Origin: Blastococcus sp. CT_GayMR19
GTDB lineage: Bacteria > Actinomycetota > Actinomycetes > Mycobacteriales > Geodermatophilaceae
Assembly (NCBI RefSeq): GCF_004570385.1
Contig: NZ_SPQL01000004.1
Span: 62,001-126,000 of the forward strand
Direction: 5' to 3'
Length of the DNA: 64,000 bases
This document shows positions 44,562-55,418 of this stretch, in pieces. Each line of letters opens with the position of its first letter. The first letter of the stretch is position 1. Below the pieces are notes generated by a model. It saw only the letters and a program-made list of their open reading frames with translations, made no database searches and had not been told where the DNA came from. Position numbers and translations under genes: made by a program.

Positions 44562-44792
44562 CTTCTTCCTCCCGCGTACGCCTGGCGGCGTCGGCCGACT
44601 CCCGTCCGCCGTGCGACGACGAGGCTCTGACTGCCTCGCACGATAGCTCCCCGACCGCAGGGCTACTCGCTGGTAATCCAAGCGGTCTGCGGCGGTGGTC
44701 GCCGTTCCCGTGCAAGGGGCACGGCGGTCGCCTTCGCGACGTCCGCGGTGTGGTGGACATGTCCGCGCTGTGCTGCCGCACTGTCATCCACT

Positions 44793-44897
44793 CCGCGGAC
44801 GTCCACACCGCGGACATCGACACCGCGGACATCGACACCGCGGACGTCCACACCGCGGACGTCCACACCGCGGACGTCCACACCGCGGACGTCAGCC
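44793..44897. repeat. 15-bp tandem repeat array with an inverted partner
   Basis: Seven 15-bp units: CCGCGGACGTCCACA (44793, 44838, 44853, 44868), the variant CCGCGGACATCGACA (44808, 44823), and a partial last unit (44883). An inverted copy (44738-44767, GACGTCCGCGGTGTG...) lies just before, so several alternative long hairpins can form. The array includes the stop codon (44892) of the AbiEi-like gene and then runs through its 3' region. The remainder of the ~330-bp stretch 44562-44891 should hold the etfD promoter; no gene is seen there. Confidence 0.85.
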
Positions 44898-45893
44898 GGT
44901 GCGCGGGAGGCCGGCGGAGCGGGGCGTCGACGTGAACCGGCGGATCCGGGGTCCGGGCGCCGCCAGGAGCTCGCGCAGCCGTCCCTCCACGGCCGCCCAG
45001 CGAGCCGTGACCAGATCCGCGTCGGCGACCCGGACCACGCGGACGTCGAGCGCCCGCAGCTCGTCCTCGCGGCGTTTCTCCTCCCACAGCACGCGTTCGG
45101 GGGTCCGGTCGCGCCACGGGTCGGTGTACTTGACGCGGCCGTCGAACTCCACGGCGACGGCAGCCGCCTCGAACCAGGCGTCGACCACGCCCACGAGCCG
45201 ACTGCCGGCCCGGATCTCGACCTGGAGCTCGGGCGAGGGCAGCTCCGCGCCGACGATGCGGAGCCGGCCACGCGTCTCCAGTGGCGACTCGGCGCGTCCG
45301 TCGGCGAGCGCGACCGCCCGGGCGGCCCTGCGCCCGCCCCGCCAGGTCGCGGCTCGTTCCGCCGCGTTACGCAACTCCTGCCGGGTGACTCTGCCCGCGA
45401 GCAGGCCGCCGTCCATGGCGACGACGGCGTCCTCGAGCGGTTCCTCCCTGGCGACGTCGACGAGCGTGCGGGCGGCCGTGGTCAGGCGGAACGGGCCGCG
45501 GATGCTCACCTCGCGGGGATCGAGCGGGGCGCGCGTGACGTGGAACCCGCGTCCGTCATGACCATGCGTGGGGTCGGTGAGACGGACGACGTCCGCGGGC
45601 CTCCGCAGCTGCGGAAATCCCCACAGCCGCGCCGCCGACCGGTGGCTGACGGCCGCCGACGGACGGTCCACCGCCAGGAGTACCGCCAGGCAGTCGAGCT
45701 GGTGTCGTCGCCCCTGCTCCGCGGCGCGCGCCAGGTCGTCGGCCGCGATGTAGACGCCCCGGCGGAGCCGCTGCCACCGGCCGGATGCGCACAGCTGCCG
45801 GATCTCGGGGTGCGCGTACCCCGCGCGCCGGGCGTCGGAGGCGGTGAAGACCCCGCTGTGGCGCTGCGCTACGGAACGAAGGAGCGGATGCAC
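44892..45893 (-). CDS. AbiEi-N domain protein with C-terminal endonuclease-like domain
   Basis: About 333 residues. The N-terminus is the winged AbiEi-type domain (GVFTASDARRAGYAHPEIRQL, then GRWQRLRRGVYIA). The middle is a common actinobacterial linker (DRPSAAVSHRSAARLWGF and TTAARTLVDVAREEP). The end resembles DUF559/very-short-patch-repair nucleases: VAVEFDGRVKY, WEEKRREDELRALDVRVVRV. This family is widespread, often labelled type IV antitoxin-like; no toxin partner is adjacent. GTG 45893 gives the family-like start VHPLLRS, and ATG 45959 is an alternative. Its stop lies in the tandem repeat array. Confidence 0.75.
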   Translation of the reverse strand: MHPLLRSVAQRHSGVFTASDARRAGYAHPEIRQLCASGRWQRLRRGVYIAADDLARAAEQGRRHQLDCLAVLLAVDRPSAAVSHRSAARLWGFPQLRRPADVVRLTDPTHGHDGRGFHVTRAPLDPREVSIRGPFRLTTAARTLVDVAREEPLEDAVVAMDGGLLAGRVTRQELRNAAERAATWRGGRRAARAVALADGRAESPLETRGRLRIVGAELPSPELQVEIRAGSRLVGVVDAWFEAAAVAVEFDGRVKYTDPWRDRTPERVLWEEKRREDELRALDVRVVRVADADLVTARWAAVEGRLRELLAAPGPRIRRFTSTPRSAGLPRTG

Positions 45894-46093
45894 CGCCGAA
45901 GTCTGAGCGAGCGACGGGCGGGGCCGCGTGCTCGACGAGGATCCTGTGGACGGCGCCATCCGCGAGTGCCGTCATGTGGTGGAGAAGTCCGCGCTGTAGC
46001 CCGGGACTGACGACGACACCGCGGCACCGAGGACGGCGACGACCCGCCCCCGGGAACACGACTCGAATCCATGCCGTTATGGTGGGCAGGAAA

Positions 46094-46114
46094 GTTGAGC
46101 GGACCCCACGCAAG
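46094..46114. promoter_or_regulatory. HAIR-like HspR operator upstream of dnaK
   Basis: GTTGAGC-N7-ACGCAAG matches the HspR-associated inverted repeat CTTGAGT-N7-ACTCAAG at 11 of 14 positions with exact spacing. It lies 62-82 bp upstream of dnaK. HspR is encoded in the same operon, giving autoregulation. Confidence 0.75.
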
Positions 46115-46175
46115 AGTGTTCCGCCAGGCTCCGAGACCAGCACCACCCCGGCACAGATGAGAGAGGTCCACCCCC

Positions 46176-48031
<1,856 letters not shown>

Positions 48032-48035
<4 letters not shown>

Positions 48036-48745
48036 CAGAGCCGCAGGAGCCGCGCGTCGTCATCAACGACAGGCGGCGCATCGACCCGGTCACGGGTGCG
48101 CGGCGGGTGCCGGCCGGCGAGCAGCCGGCCGGCACCCCCGCCCCCGACCGCCCGGCCAACGCAGCCGTCCCAGGGGAGCAGATGAGCGAGCAGGAGAGCC
48201 CGGTCGCCGAGCAGCCGACGGCGGCCCCGACGACGGGCGACAGCGGGGGCGGTGATCTGGCGAGCCAGCTGGCGGAGCGCACCGAGGACCTCCAGCGGGT
48301 CAGCGCGGAGTACGCCAACTACCGGCGCCGGGTGGACCGCGACCGCTCGCTGGTCGTCGACCAGGCGGCCGAGCGGTTCGCACTGCAACTGTTCCCGATC
48401 ATCGACGACATCGAGCGCGCCCGTGACCACGGTGACCTGACCGGTGCCTTCAAGGTGGTCGCGGACCGGGTCCTCGGCCTGGTCGACGGCCTCGGCGTGA
48501 CCGCGTTCGGGCAGGCGGGCGACGTCTTCGACCCGGCCCTGCACGAGGCGGTCATGCACGACACGTCGCCGGAGGTGTCCGTCCCGACGGCCACCACCGT
48601 CCTGCGGCAGGGCTTCCGGCGGGGCGACCGCGTCCTGCGGACGGCGATGGTCGCCGTGACCGATCCCGAGTCCCCGGCGGCCCAGCCGGAGGCCACGGAC
48701 GCCGCAGCGCCGCAGCAGCCGGCCGCCGACCCGGCCGCCGGCTGA
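48032..48745 (+). CDS. grpE: Nucleotide exchange factor GrpE
   Basis: A 237-residue GrpE. The disordered N-terminal ~75 residues lead into the coiled coil ([30 protein letters not shown]), then [15 protein letters not shown] and the beta-domain signature ([17 protein letters not shown], then [18 protein letters not shown]). It swaps ADP for ATP on DnaK. ATG 48032 overlaps the dnaK stop by 4 bp. The C-terminal ~25 residues are Ala/Pro-rich. Confidence 0.96.
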
Positions 48746-48821
48746 CCGGCGCCCGCACGAGACGGAGAGGGGGCGGAATGGTGGAGCCGCAGGCTTCTGG
48801 TTCCCCACCGGAGGTGTGTCG

Positions 48822-50012
48822 ATGAGCACCCGGGACTTCATCGAGAAGGACTACTACGCCGCGCTGGGCGTCCCCAAGGACGCCGACGCCGCGGCGATCA
48901 AGAAGGCCTACCGGCAGCTGGCGCGTGATCTGCACCCGGACAAGAACCCGGGGAACGACGCGGCGGAGACCCGCTTCAAGGAGGTCTCCGAGGCCTACGA
49001 CGTCCTCTCCGACCCGAAGCGGCGCGGTGAGTACGACGAGGCTCGCCGGCTGTTCGGAGCCGGTGGCCGTGCTGGAGGGTTCCCCGGCGGATTCCCCGGT
49101 GCGGGCGGTGGGCAGCCGTTCGACCTCGGCGACCTGCTCGGTGGTGCGGGCGGCGGGCGCGCCGGTGGTCTCGGCGACCTGTTCGGCGGTCTCTTCGGCG
49201 GCGCCGGCCAGGGCACGGCGCGCGGCCGGAGCCAGGCGGCGTCCGGGCCGGCCCGTGGCCAGGACGTGGAGACCGAGGCGACGCTCTCGTTCGACGAGGC
49301 CGTCCTGGGTGTGACCGTGCCGCTGCGGATGCAGAGCCCCGGCACGTGCCCGACCTGCTCGGGCAGCGGCGCCAAGCCGGGGACCTCGCCGCACACCTGC
49401 ACCGTCTGCCAGGGCGCGGGGGTCACCAGCCGGAGCCAGGGCGCGTTCGCGTTCTCCGAGCCGTGCCGCGCCTGCCGTGGCACCGGTTCGGTCATCGACG
49501 ACCCCTGCCCGACGTGTGCCGGCAGCGGGATCACCTCCCAGACCCGGACGATCACGGTTCGCATCCCGGCCGGCGTCAAGGACGGCCAGCGCATCCGGCT
49601 GGCCGGCAAGGGGGCCCCGGGCAGGCGCGGCGGCCCGGCCGGCGACCTGTTCGTCGTCGTCCACGTCGCTGAGCACACCCTGTTCGGCCGCAAGGGCGAG
49701 GACCTCACGCTGACCGTGCCGATCACGTTCGCCGAGGCATCCCTCGGGACGACGCTGACGGTGCCCACGCTGGACGGCAGCGTCTCGCTCAAGGTGCCGG
49801 CCGGGACGGCGAGCGGCCGGACCCTCCGCGTGCGCGGTCACGGTGTACCGGGCAAGGGCAGGACCGGAGACCTGCTGGTCACGCTCGAGGTGGCGGTGCC
49901 GGTCCGGCTCACACCCGCGCAGCGCAAGGTGATCGAGAACCTCGCCGAGGAGATGGACGAGGACCCGCGGCCGCAGATCACCGCGGCCGTGCGGGAGGGA
50001 GCGCAGGGATGA
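48822..50012 (+). CDS. dnaJ: Chaperone DnaJ
   Basis: A 396-residue type I J-protein. The J-domain has the HPD motif ([13 protein letters not shown]) at about residues 38-50, then a Gly/Phe-rich stretch ([22 protein letters not shown]), four zinc-finger repeats ([32 protein letters not shown]) and C-terminal substrate domains. ATG 48822 is 7 nt after GGAGG; an earlier GTG at 48816 is in frame. The [13 protein letters not shown] start is typical of actinobacterial DnaJ1. Its TGA overlaps hspR by 4 bp. Confidence 0.96.
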   Translation: MSTRDFIEKDYYAALGVPKDADAAAIKKAYRQLARDLHPDKNPGNDAAETRFKEVSEAYDVLSDPKRRGEYDEARRLFGAGGRAGGFPGGFPGAGGGQPFDLGDLLGGAGGGRAGGLGDLFGGLFGGAGQGTARGRSQAASGPARGQDVETEATLSFDEAVLGVTVPLRMQSPGTCPTCSGSGAKPGTSPHTCTVCQGAGVTSRSQGAFAFSEPCRACRGTGSVIDDPCPTCAGSGITSQTRTITVRIPAGVKDGQRIRLAGKGAPGRRGGPAGDLFVVVHVAEHTLFGRKGEDLTLTVPITFAEASLGTTLTVPTLDGSVSLKVPAGTASGRTLRVRGHGVPGKGRTGDLLVTLEVAVPVRLTPAQRKVIENLAEEMDEDPRPQITAAVREGAQG

Positions 50013-50464
50013 CCAGCCCGACCGGCCGGGCGGCCGCGCAGGACTTCGCCGGCGCGATGGCCGAGGACGCACCCGTCTTCGTCATCTCGGTGGCGGCCGA
50101 ACTGGCCGGCATGCACGCCCAGACGCTGCGCCAGTACGACCGGCTCGGTCTGGTCAGCCCGGGCCGCACCCAGGGCGGGGGACGCCGCTACAGCCCCCGC
50201 GACGTGGCCCTGCTCCGTGAGGTGCAGCGGCTGTCGCAGGAGGACGGCGTCAACCTGGCCGGCATCAAGCGGATCATCGAGCTCGAGTCCCGGGTCGAGG
50301 CGCTGCAGTCCCGGGTGCACGAGCTGCTCGAGGAGCTGGAGCTCTCGGAGGGCCGGCGGATGGCGGCGGAGGCGGCGGTGCCGGCCGGGTACCGCCGCGA
50401 CCTCGTCCCGCTGCGGGCGCCCAGCTCGGCGCTCGTCGTCTGGCGGCCCCGGACCGGCCGGTGA
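50009..50464 (+). CDS. hspR: MerR-family heat-shock repressor HspR
   Basis: A 151-residue MerR-type repressor. The N-terminal winged helix reads [21 protein letters not shown] with [17 protein letters not shown], and is followed by a long helix ([20 protein letters not shown]) and a C-terminal tail. It binds HAIR inverted repeats with DnaK as co-repressor, and such repeats occur before dnaK and clpB in this window. ATG 50009 overlaps the dnaJ stop, and its own TGA overlaps the marR GTG. Confidence 0.95.
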   Translation: MTSPTGRAAAQDFAGAMAEDAPVFVISVAAELAGMHAQTLRQYDRLGLVSPGRTQGGGRRYSPRDVALLREVQRLSQEDGVNLAGIKRIIELESRVEALQSRVHELLEELELSEGRRMAAEAAVPAGYRRDLVPLRAPSSALVVWRPRTGR

Positions 50465-50979
50465 ACGGCGATCGGCAGCCGACCTCCCCGCCCGCCGGGC
50501 CGAACGCCCCGCAGGAGGGATTCGGCCGGCTGGAGCGGGAGATCGCCCTGCTGCTGCGCCGCGCGCGTGTGATCTCGCAGCGTCTCTCCGGGGAGCTGCA
50601 CCCCGATCTGGACGGATCCGCCTACGGCCTGCTGGCGCTGCTGCAGGACCTCGGCCCGCTCCGGGCCGGCGACCTGGTCGCGCGGCTCGGCCAGGACAAG
50701 AGCACCGTGAGCCGGCAGGTCACCAAGCTGGTCGAGCTGGGCCTGGTCGACCGGACGGCGGACCCCGTCGACGGACGTGCGCAGGTGCTCGCCCCGTCAC
50801 CGGATGGCTCGGCCCGCCTCGAGCGGATCCGGGCGGCCCGCCGCGCGCGCTGGGAGGCCGACCTCGCCGACTGGCCGGCCGACGACGTCGCGACGCTGGG
50901 TGAGCTGCTGGCCCGGCTCAACCGGCTCGGCGAGGCGCGCGACGACGTCCGGCCGGGGGAGCGCCCCCAGAGCCCTTAG
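50461..50979 (+). CDS. MarR-family regulator coupled to the dnaK operon
   Basis: A 172-residue MarR protein with a winged helix: LGPLRAGDLVARLGQDKSTV, SRQVTKLVELGLVDRTADPVDGRAQ. GTG 50461 overlaps the hspR stop by 4 bp (GTGA), so it is the fifth gene of dnaK-grpE-dnaJ-hspR-marR, an arrangement outside the standard four. Its TAG overlaps the stop codon of the convergent lldP gene. No redox Cys is visible in the DNA-binding part. Its ligand and targets are unknown; the convergent glycolate/lactate transport genes are a possible target. Confidence 0.88.
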   Translation: MNGDRQPTSPPAGPNAPQEGFGRLEREIALLLRRARVISQRLSGELHPDLDGSAYGLLALLQDLGPLRAGDLVARLGQDKSTVSRQVTKLVELGLVDRTADPVDGRAQVLAPSPDGSARLERIRAARRARWEADLADWPADDVATLGELLARLNRLGEARDDVRPGERPQSP

Positions 50980-52733
50980 CCGGGCACCATCCAGCTGAGC
51001 ACCGGGCTGGCCTGCAGGACCACGATCGCGCACATGAACAGCAGGAGCAGGATGCTCCAACCGAACACCTTGCGGAACAGCTCCCCTTCCTTGCCCGCCA
51101 TGCCCACGGCGGCCGCCGCGATGGCGAGGTTCTGCGGGCTGACCATCTTGCCCAGGACGCCACCGGAGGTGTTGGCGGCGGCGAGCAGCACCGGGTCCAA
51201 CCCGGCCTGAGCCGCGGTCTGCACCTGCAGGGCACCGAACAGCGCGTTGGCCGAGGTGTCCGAGCCGGTCACCGCCACCCCGATCCAGCCGAGGATGGGG
51301 GAGAGGAAGACGAAGAAGCTGCCGGTCTGGGCGAGGAAGGCGCCGAGGGTGGTCGTCTGGCCCGACTGGTTCATCACGTAGGCCAGGGCGAGGACCGCCA
51401 TGACGGTGACGATCGCCCACTTGAGTTCTTTGTAGGTGTCGACGTAGGCCTTGAGGGCACGAGCCGGGGACACCTTCAGCACGATCGCGGTGAGGATCCC
51501 CGCGAAGATCATCAGCGTGCCCGCAGCGGCGAACCAGTTGAACGTGAACGTGGTGGACGCGAGCGGTTCGTCGGCGCCGGGGGCGAGCACGTTCAGCCCG
51601 GGCCACGGGAACTTGACCGTCCACGGCGCCTCGGCGAAGAACGCCTTCACGGGGGCGAGATTGGCCAGCGCGAAGATCACGATGATGATCAGGTACGGGG
51701 CGTAGGCCTTGGCGACGTCGCCACCGTGGTCGGACAGGTGCCCGTCGGCGGCCCCGCCTCCGCCGGTACGCGGCGCGTTCCGGTCGTGCGCCCGCTGCTC
51801 ACCCGGCTCGTCGCCCAGCGTCTCCCCGGCGGTCGCCCCGCCGCCGCCCATGGCGGCGGTGGCGTGCGCCTGCTCGGAGAGATCCGGGGACTCCGACGGC
51901 TGCCACACGCGCAGCAGCCCCACGACGGCGGCCGCGGACACGAGCGCCGCGATGATGTCGGCGAGCGGCACGGAGATGTAGTTGGCGGCGATGAACTGGG
52001 CGATGGCGAAGGAGATCCCCGAAACGATCGCCGGCAGCCAGGTCTGCCGCACACCGCGCTTCCCGTCGACCACGAAGACGAGCACCAGCGGGACGATGAC
52101 CGCGAGGATCGGCGTCTGCCGGCCGACCATCGCGCCGAGGGTGTCCACGGTCAGGCGCGCGTCGTCGTTCACACCGGAGGTCACCGTCGCGAGCGTGACG
52201 ATCGGCGTGGCCAGGGCGCCGAAGGCGACCGGTGCGGTGTTGGCGATCAGGGCCACCGCCGCCGCCTTGATCGGCTGGAAGCCCATCGCCATGAGCATGA
52301 CGACGGTGATGGCCACCGGGGTGCCGAAACCGGCGAGTGCCTCGAGCAGGGCGCCGAAGCAGAAGGCGATGATGATCGCCTGGATCCGCTGGTCGGGGCT
52401 GACCTTCGCGAACGAGCGGCGCAGGACGTCGAAGTGGCCGCTGGCGACCGTCAGGTTGTAGACCCAGATCGCGTTGATGACGATCCAGAGGATCGGGAAG
52501 AACCCGAACGCGGCGCCCTCCGTGGCCGACAGCAGGGTCTGGCCGACGGGCATCGAGAAGAACACCACCGCCACGACCATGGAGACCAGCAGGGAGACCA
52601 ACCCGGCGATCCAGGCTTTGACCTTCAGCGCCCCTAGCAGCACGAAGAGGGTGACGAGCGGGATCGCCGCGCACAGGGCGCTGAGCCCGAGCGATCCGGC
52701 TACCGGGTCGAGGACCTGCTGGAACATCGGCAT
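50976..52733 (-). CDS. lldP: L-lactate/glycolate permease (LldP family)
   Basis: A 585-residue membrane protein with about 13 helices. LldP hallmarks include GALLEALAGFGTPVAITVVMLM, NTAPVAFGALATPIVTLA and GSDTSANALFGALQVQTA. A ~75-residue Gly/Ala-rich cytoplasmic linker (about 285-345) separates the two halves. The family imports L-lactate, D-lactate or glycolate with protons. It follows glcF by 34 bp on the same strand, which makes glycolate the likely substrate here (GlcA-like). ATG 52733 or the in-frame ATG 52727 may be used. Confidence 0.9.
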   Translation of the reverse strand: MPMFQQVLDPVAGSLGLSALCAAIPLVTLFVLLGALKVKAWIAGLVSLLVSMVVAVVFFSMPVGQTLLSATEGAAFGFFPILWIVINAIWVYNLTVASGHFDVLRRSFAKVSPDQRIQAIIIAFCFGALLEALAGFGTPVAITVVMLMAMGFQPIKAAAVALIANTAPVAFGALATPIVTLATVTSGVNDDARLTVDTLGAMVGRQTPILAVIVPLVLVFVVDGKRGVRQTWLPAIVSGISFAIAQFIAANYISVPLADIIAALVSAAAVVGLLRVWQPSESPDLSEQAHATAAMGGGGATAGETLGDEPGEQRAHDRNAPRTGGGGAADGHLSDHGGDVAKAYAPYLIIIVIFALANLAPVKAFFAEAPWTVKFPWPGLNVLAPGADEPLASTTFTFNWFAAAGTLMIFAGILTAIVLKVSPARALKAYVDTYKELKWAIVTVMAVLALAYVMNQSGQTTTLGAFLAQTGSFFVFLSPILGWIGVAVTGSDTSANALFGALQVQTAAQAGLDPVLLAAANTSGGVLGKMVSPQNLAIAAAAVGMAGKEGELFRKVFGWSILLLLFMCAIVVLQASPVLSWMVPG

Positions 52734-52767
52734 CTCACTTCGTCCGGAGCGGAAGGGGAGGGGAGTG

Positions 52768-54141
52768 CTACTTCGAGTCGCCGAGGAGAGCCGAGACCGG
52801 CAGCCCGCGGATGGAGGCGTCGAGGACCTCGATGGTGTGCGCCATGCCCACGCGCGCGCCCTGCCGGTCCAGGGACGCCGCGACCTGCATGAGACAGCCC
52901 GGATTCGCCGTGACCAGCAGCGCGGCGCCCGTCGCGACGATGTTCTGGGCCTTGCGGTCGCCGAGCTCGCGCGCCGGCTCGGGGTTCAGGACGTTCCAGA
53001 TGCCGGCCGAGCCGCAGCAGATGGCGGCGTCGGCGATCTCGCGCACCTCGAGGCCGGGGATCGCGCCGAGCAGCGCCCGGGGCTGGGCCCGGACGCCTTG
53101 GGCGTGCGCCAGGTGGCAGGCGTCGTGATAGGCGACGCTGACCTCGAGGGGGTGGCGCTCCGCCACCGGCCCGAGCTCGGCGAGGAACTCCGAGATGTCC
53201 CGGACCCGGTCCGAGAACCCCTTCGCCCGCTCGGCGTAGTCCGGATCGTCGGAGAGGAGGTCGGCGTACTCCTTCATGCTCGATCCGCAGCCCGCGGCGT
53301 TCACCACGACGGTGTCCACGCCCTCCTTCTCGAACACGTCGATGGTCGCCCGGGCGAAGCGCTGGGCCTCCGGCTCGCGGCCGTTGTGCACCGAGAGGGC
53401 CCCGCAGCAGCCCTGCGACGGCGGAACGATGACGTCGCAGCCCTCGGCGGCCAGGACCCGTGCGGTCGCGGCGTTCACCCCGGGGAAGAACTCACCCTGC
53501 ACGCAGCCGGTGAGCAGGCCGACGACGGCGCGCCGGGGCCCGACGGCGGGCACCCGCGCCGGGACCCGCTCACGCTTGCGGAGCGGTGGCGCCAGGCTCT
53601 CCATGGCGGCCAGCTTCGGGGCCAGCCGCTCCAGCAGGCGGCTGCGGCGGAGCAGCTGCGGCAGGCCGCTGTGCTGGTAGGCGCGCAGGGGGCCCCGGAG
53701 GAGACGAAGGCGCCGCTTGTACGGGAAGAGCGCGAAGATGGCGCCGCGCAGGGCCCGGTCCCCGGGCGTCCGGTCGTGGTTCCGCTCGACCTGGGCCCGC
53801 GTCGCCTCGATGAGCTTGTCGTACTGCACGCCGGAGGGGCAGGCGGTCACGCAGGCCATGCAGCCGAGGCAGGCGTCGTAGTGCTGCACCATGGAATCGG
53901 TCATGGGCTCGCCCTCGAGCCCCGACTTCATCAGGTAGATCCGGCCGCGGGGCGAGTCCATCTCCTCGCCCCACAGGTTGTACGTGGGGCAGGTGGGCAG
54001 GCAGAACCCGCAGTGCACGCAGTCGCTGACCAGCTCCGGCGGGGGCGGCCGGTGGTCGTCGAAGGCGCCGCGGAGAGCCGGCAGCCCGAGGGGGACCGCC
54101 CCCTCGGCAGCCGGCCGGGTCCGGTCGGTCGAGCTGGTCAT
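52768..54141 (-). CDS. glcF: Glycolate oxidase iron-sulfur subunit
   Basis: A 457-residue soluble subunit. Two 4Fe-4S motifs lie near the N-terminus (CVHCGFCLPTCP and CLGCMACVTACP), followed by two CCG domains (GCCGALSVHN, YHDACHLAHA, CCGSAGIWN). It carries electrons from the FAD subunits GlcD/GlcE toward the quinone pool. ATG 54141 shares one base with the glcE stop (TGATG). It precedes lldP on the same strand. A lactate-utilisation LutA-like role is less likely because true glcD and glcE lie next to it. Confidence 0.92.
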   Translation of the reverse strand: MTSSTDRTRPAAEGAVPLGLPALRGAFDDHRPPPPELVSDCVHCGFCLPTCPTYNLWGEEMDSPRGRIYLMKSGLEGEPMTDSMVQHYDACLGCMACVTACPSGVQYDKLIEATRAQVERNHDRTPGDRALRGAIFALFPYKRRLRLLRGPLRAYQHSGLPQLLRRSRLLERLAPKLAAMESLAPPLRKRERVPARVPAVGPRRAVVGLLTGCVQGEFFPGVNAATARVLAAEGCDVIVPPSQGCCGALSVHNGREPEAQRFARATIDVFEKEGVDTVVVNAAGCGSSMKEYADLLSDDPDYAERAKGFSDRVRDISEFLAELGPVAERHPLEVSVAYHDACHLAHAQGVRAQPRALLGAIPGLEVREIADAAICCGSAGIWNVLNPEPARELGDRKAQNIVATGAALLVTANPGCLMQVAASLDRQGARVGMAHTIEVLDASIRGLPVSALLGDSK

Positions 54142-55418
54142 CAGATCCCTCCCACGAAGCGGCCGGGTGCCAGGCGGCGCTCCGGGTCGAAGCGGTCCTT
54201 CACCCGCTGCATGAGGTCGATCGCCGGGACCGGCCCCCAGGTGTCCACCGCGGCCTTGACCGCGGGCGGTCCGTCGAGGACGACGAGCGCGCCGCCGAGC
54301 GCGGTGCACTCGGCGCGCAGCCGGTCGACGACCGAGCCGACGGCGCCCGGGTCTGCGTCGGCGGACACCGCGCCGTAGAGGACGCCGGCGCCGCCGGAAC
54401 CGCGCAGGTCCAGCCGCACGCCGGCGGCGGCGGACGCGGTGCGCGCGACGTCGAGCACCCGGGCCAGGCCGGACAGGGCGAAGGTGGCCTTGAGTGCCGT
54501 CTGCCTCTCGGCCGGAGCGGCGGCGGCCCAGGGGAAGGTGCCCCAGCCCGGGGGGAGGTCGGCGTCCTCGCGGGCGTCGGACCCGAGCAGCCGCAGCGTG
54601 GTGGCGGTGCGCCCCGCGACCCCCGCCTCGATGCCGTCGAGGAGGACGGCGACGGTGCCCTGCCCCTCGGCGGGCCGGTCGACCTCGATGGCTCCGGGCA
54701 CCACCTGCGCGTGGATCACCTGCTGCACCAACCGCTGCGCCTCCTCCGGACGGTCGAAGCCGACGGTGACCACGCGCCGCGCCGCCGGCAGGGGGTGCAG
54801 GCGGAACACCGCCTGGGTGAGGACGGCCAGGGTGCCGAAGGACCCGATGAAGAGCTTGCCGATGTCGTAGCCCGCGACGTTCTTGACGACCCGGCCCCCG
54901 GCCTTGGCGATCACCCCGTCGCTACGGACGACCGTGACCCCGATGAGGAGGTCGCGCGCGGTGCCGGTGGCCACCCGCCCGGGGCCGCTGAGGTTCGTGG
55001 CGAGCGCCCCGCCGACGCTGGAGTCGCCGACCGGGTCGTCGAGGGCGAACCGCTGGCCGGCGCCGGCCACGGTCTCCTGGACGGCGGCGAGGGGCGCCCC
55101 CGCCTGGGCCTCCACGATGAGGTCGCCGGCCGCGTGGTCGACGACGGCGTCCATGCGGCTGAGGTCCACGACGAGGTCGACCCGCTCCGGGGGCCTGCCC
55201 CAGGTCATCTTCGTGCCCCGCCCCCGGGGCACGACGGTGAGCCCCGCGGCATCGGCGGCACGCAGCACCTCGGCCACCTCCGCGGTCGAGGCCGGGCGGG
55301 CGACGAGAGCGGGGGGCACGCCGTCGACGGCGTCGTCCGGCCCGGCGTCGGTGACGTCCCCGCAGGCGGATCCGAGCGCGGAGCGGGCGGCGTCGAGGTC
55401 GATCGTGGGAGCGCTCAT
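54141..55418 (-). CDS. glcE: Glycolate oxidase FAD-binding subunit GlcE
   Basis: A 425-residue FAD-linked (PCMH-fold) protein. It has VVPRGRGTKMTWGRPPERVD near residue 60, DDPVGDSSVGGALATNLSGP, RDLLIGVTVVRSDG, and the C-terminal FDPERRLAPGRFVGGI. This short form with ~425 residues matches GlcE rather than GlcD. It pairs with GlcD in the oxidation of glycolate to glyoxylate. Its start and stop both use TGATG overlaps with glcD and glcF, so the three are translationally coupled. Confidence 0.92.
   Translation of the reverse strand: MSAPTIDLDAARSALGSACGDVTDAGPDDAVDGVPPALVARPASTAEVAEVLRAADAAGLTVVPRGRGTKMTWGRPPERVDLVVDLSRMDAVVDHAAGDLIVEAQAGAPLAAVQETVAGAGQRFALDDPVGDSSVGGALATNLSGPGRVATGTARDLLIGVTVVRSDGVIAKAGGRVVKNVAGYDIGKLFIGSFGTLAVLTQAVFRLHPLPAARRVVTVGFDRPEEAQRLVQQVIHAQVVPGAIEVDRPAEGQGTVAVLLDGIEAGVAGRTATTLRLLGSDAREDADLPPGWGTFPWAAAAPAERQTALKATFALSGLARVLDVARTASAAAGVRLDLRGSGGAGVLYGAVSADADPGAVGSVVDRLRAECTALGGALVVLDGPPAVKAAVDTWGPVPAIDLMQRVKDRFDPERRLAPGRFVGGI

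Noticed and set aside
42237-44630. Plus-strand frame of 797 codons antisense to etfD
   Set aside because: Shadow of the conserved iron-sulfur oxidoreductase; no recognisable motif.
44738-44897. CRISPR-like array
   Set aside because: Units are 15 bp and directly joined without spacers, and no cas gene is present.
44663-45271. Minus-strand frame through the 15-bp array giving VDVRG repeats
   Set aside because: It is out of frame with the AbiEi/endonuclease-like protein and its repeat is just the DNA array translated. I keep the array as a DNA repeat.
44892-45893. Toxin-antitoxin system from the AbiEi-type domain
   Set aside because: No AbiEii-type nucleotidyltransferase toxin is adjacent, and the C-terminal nuclease-like domain is part of the same chain, so a two-gene defence system cannot be supported.
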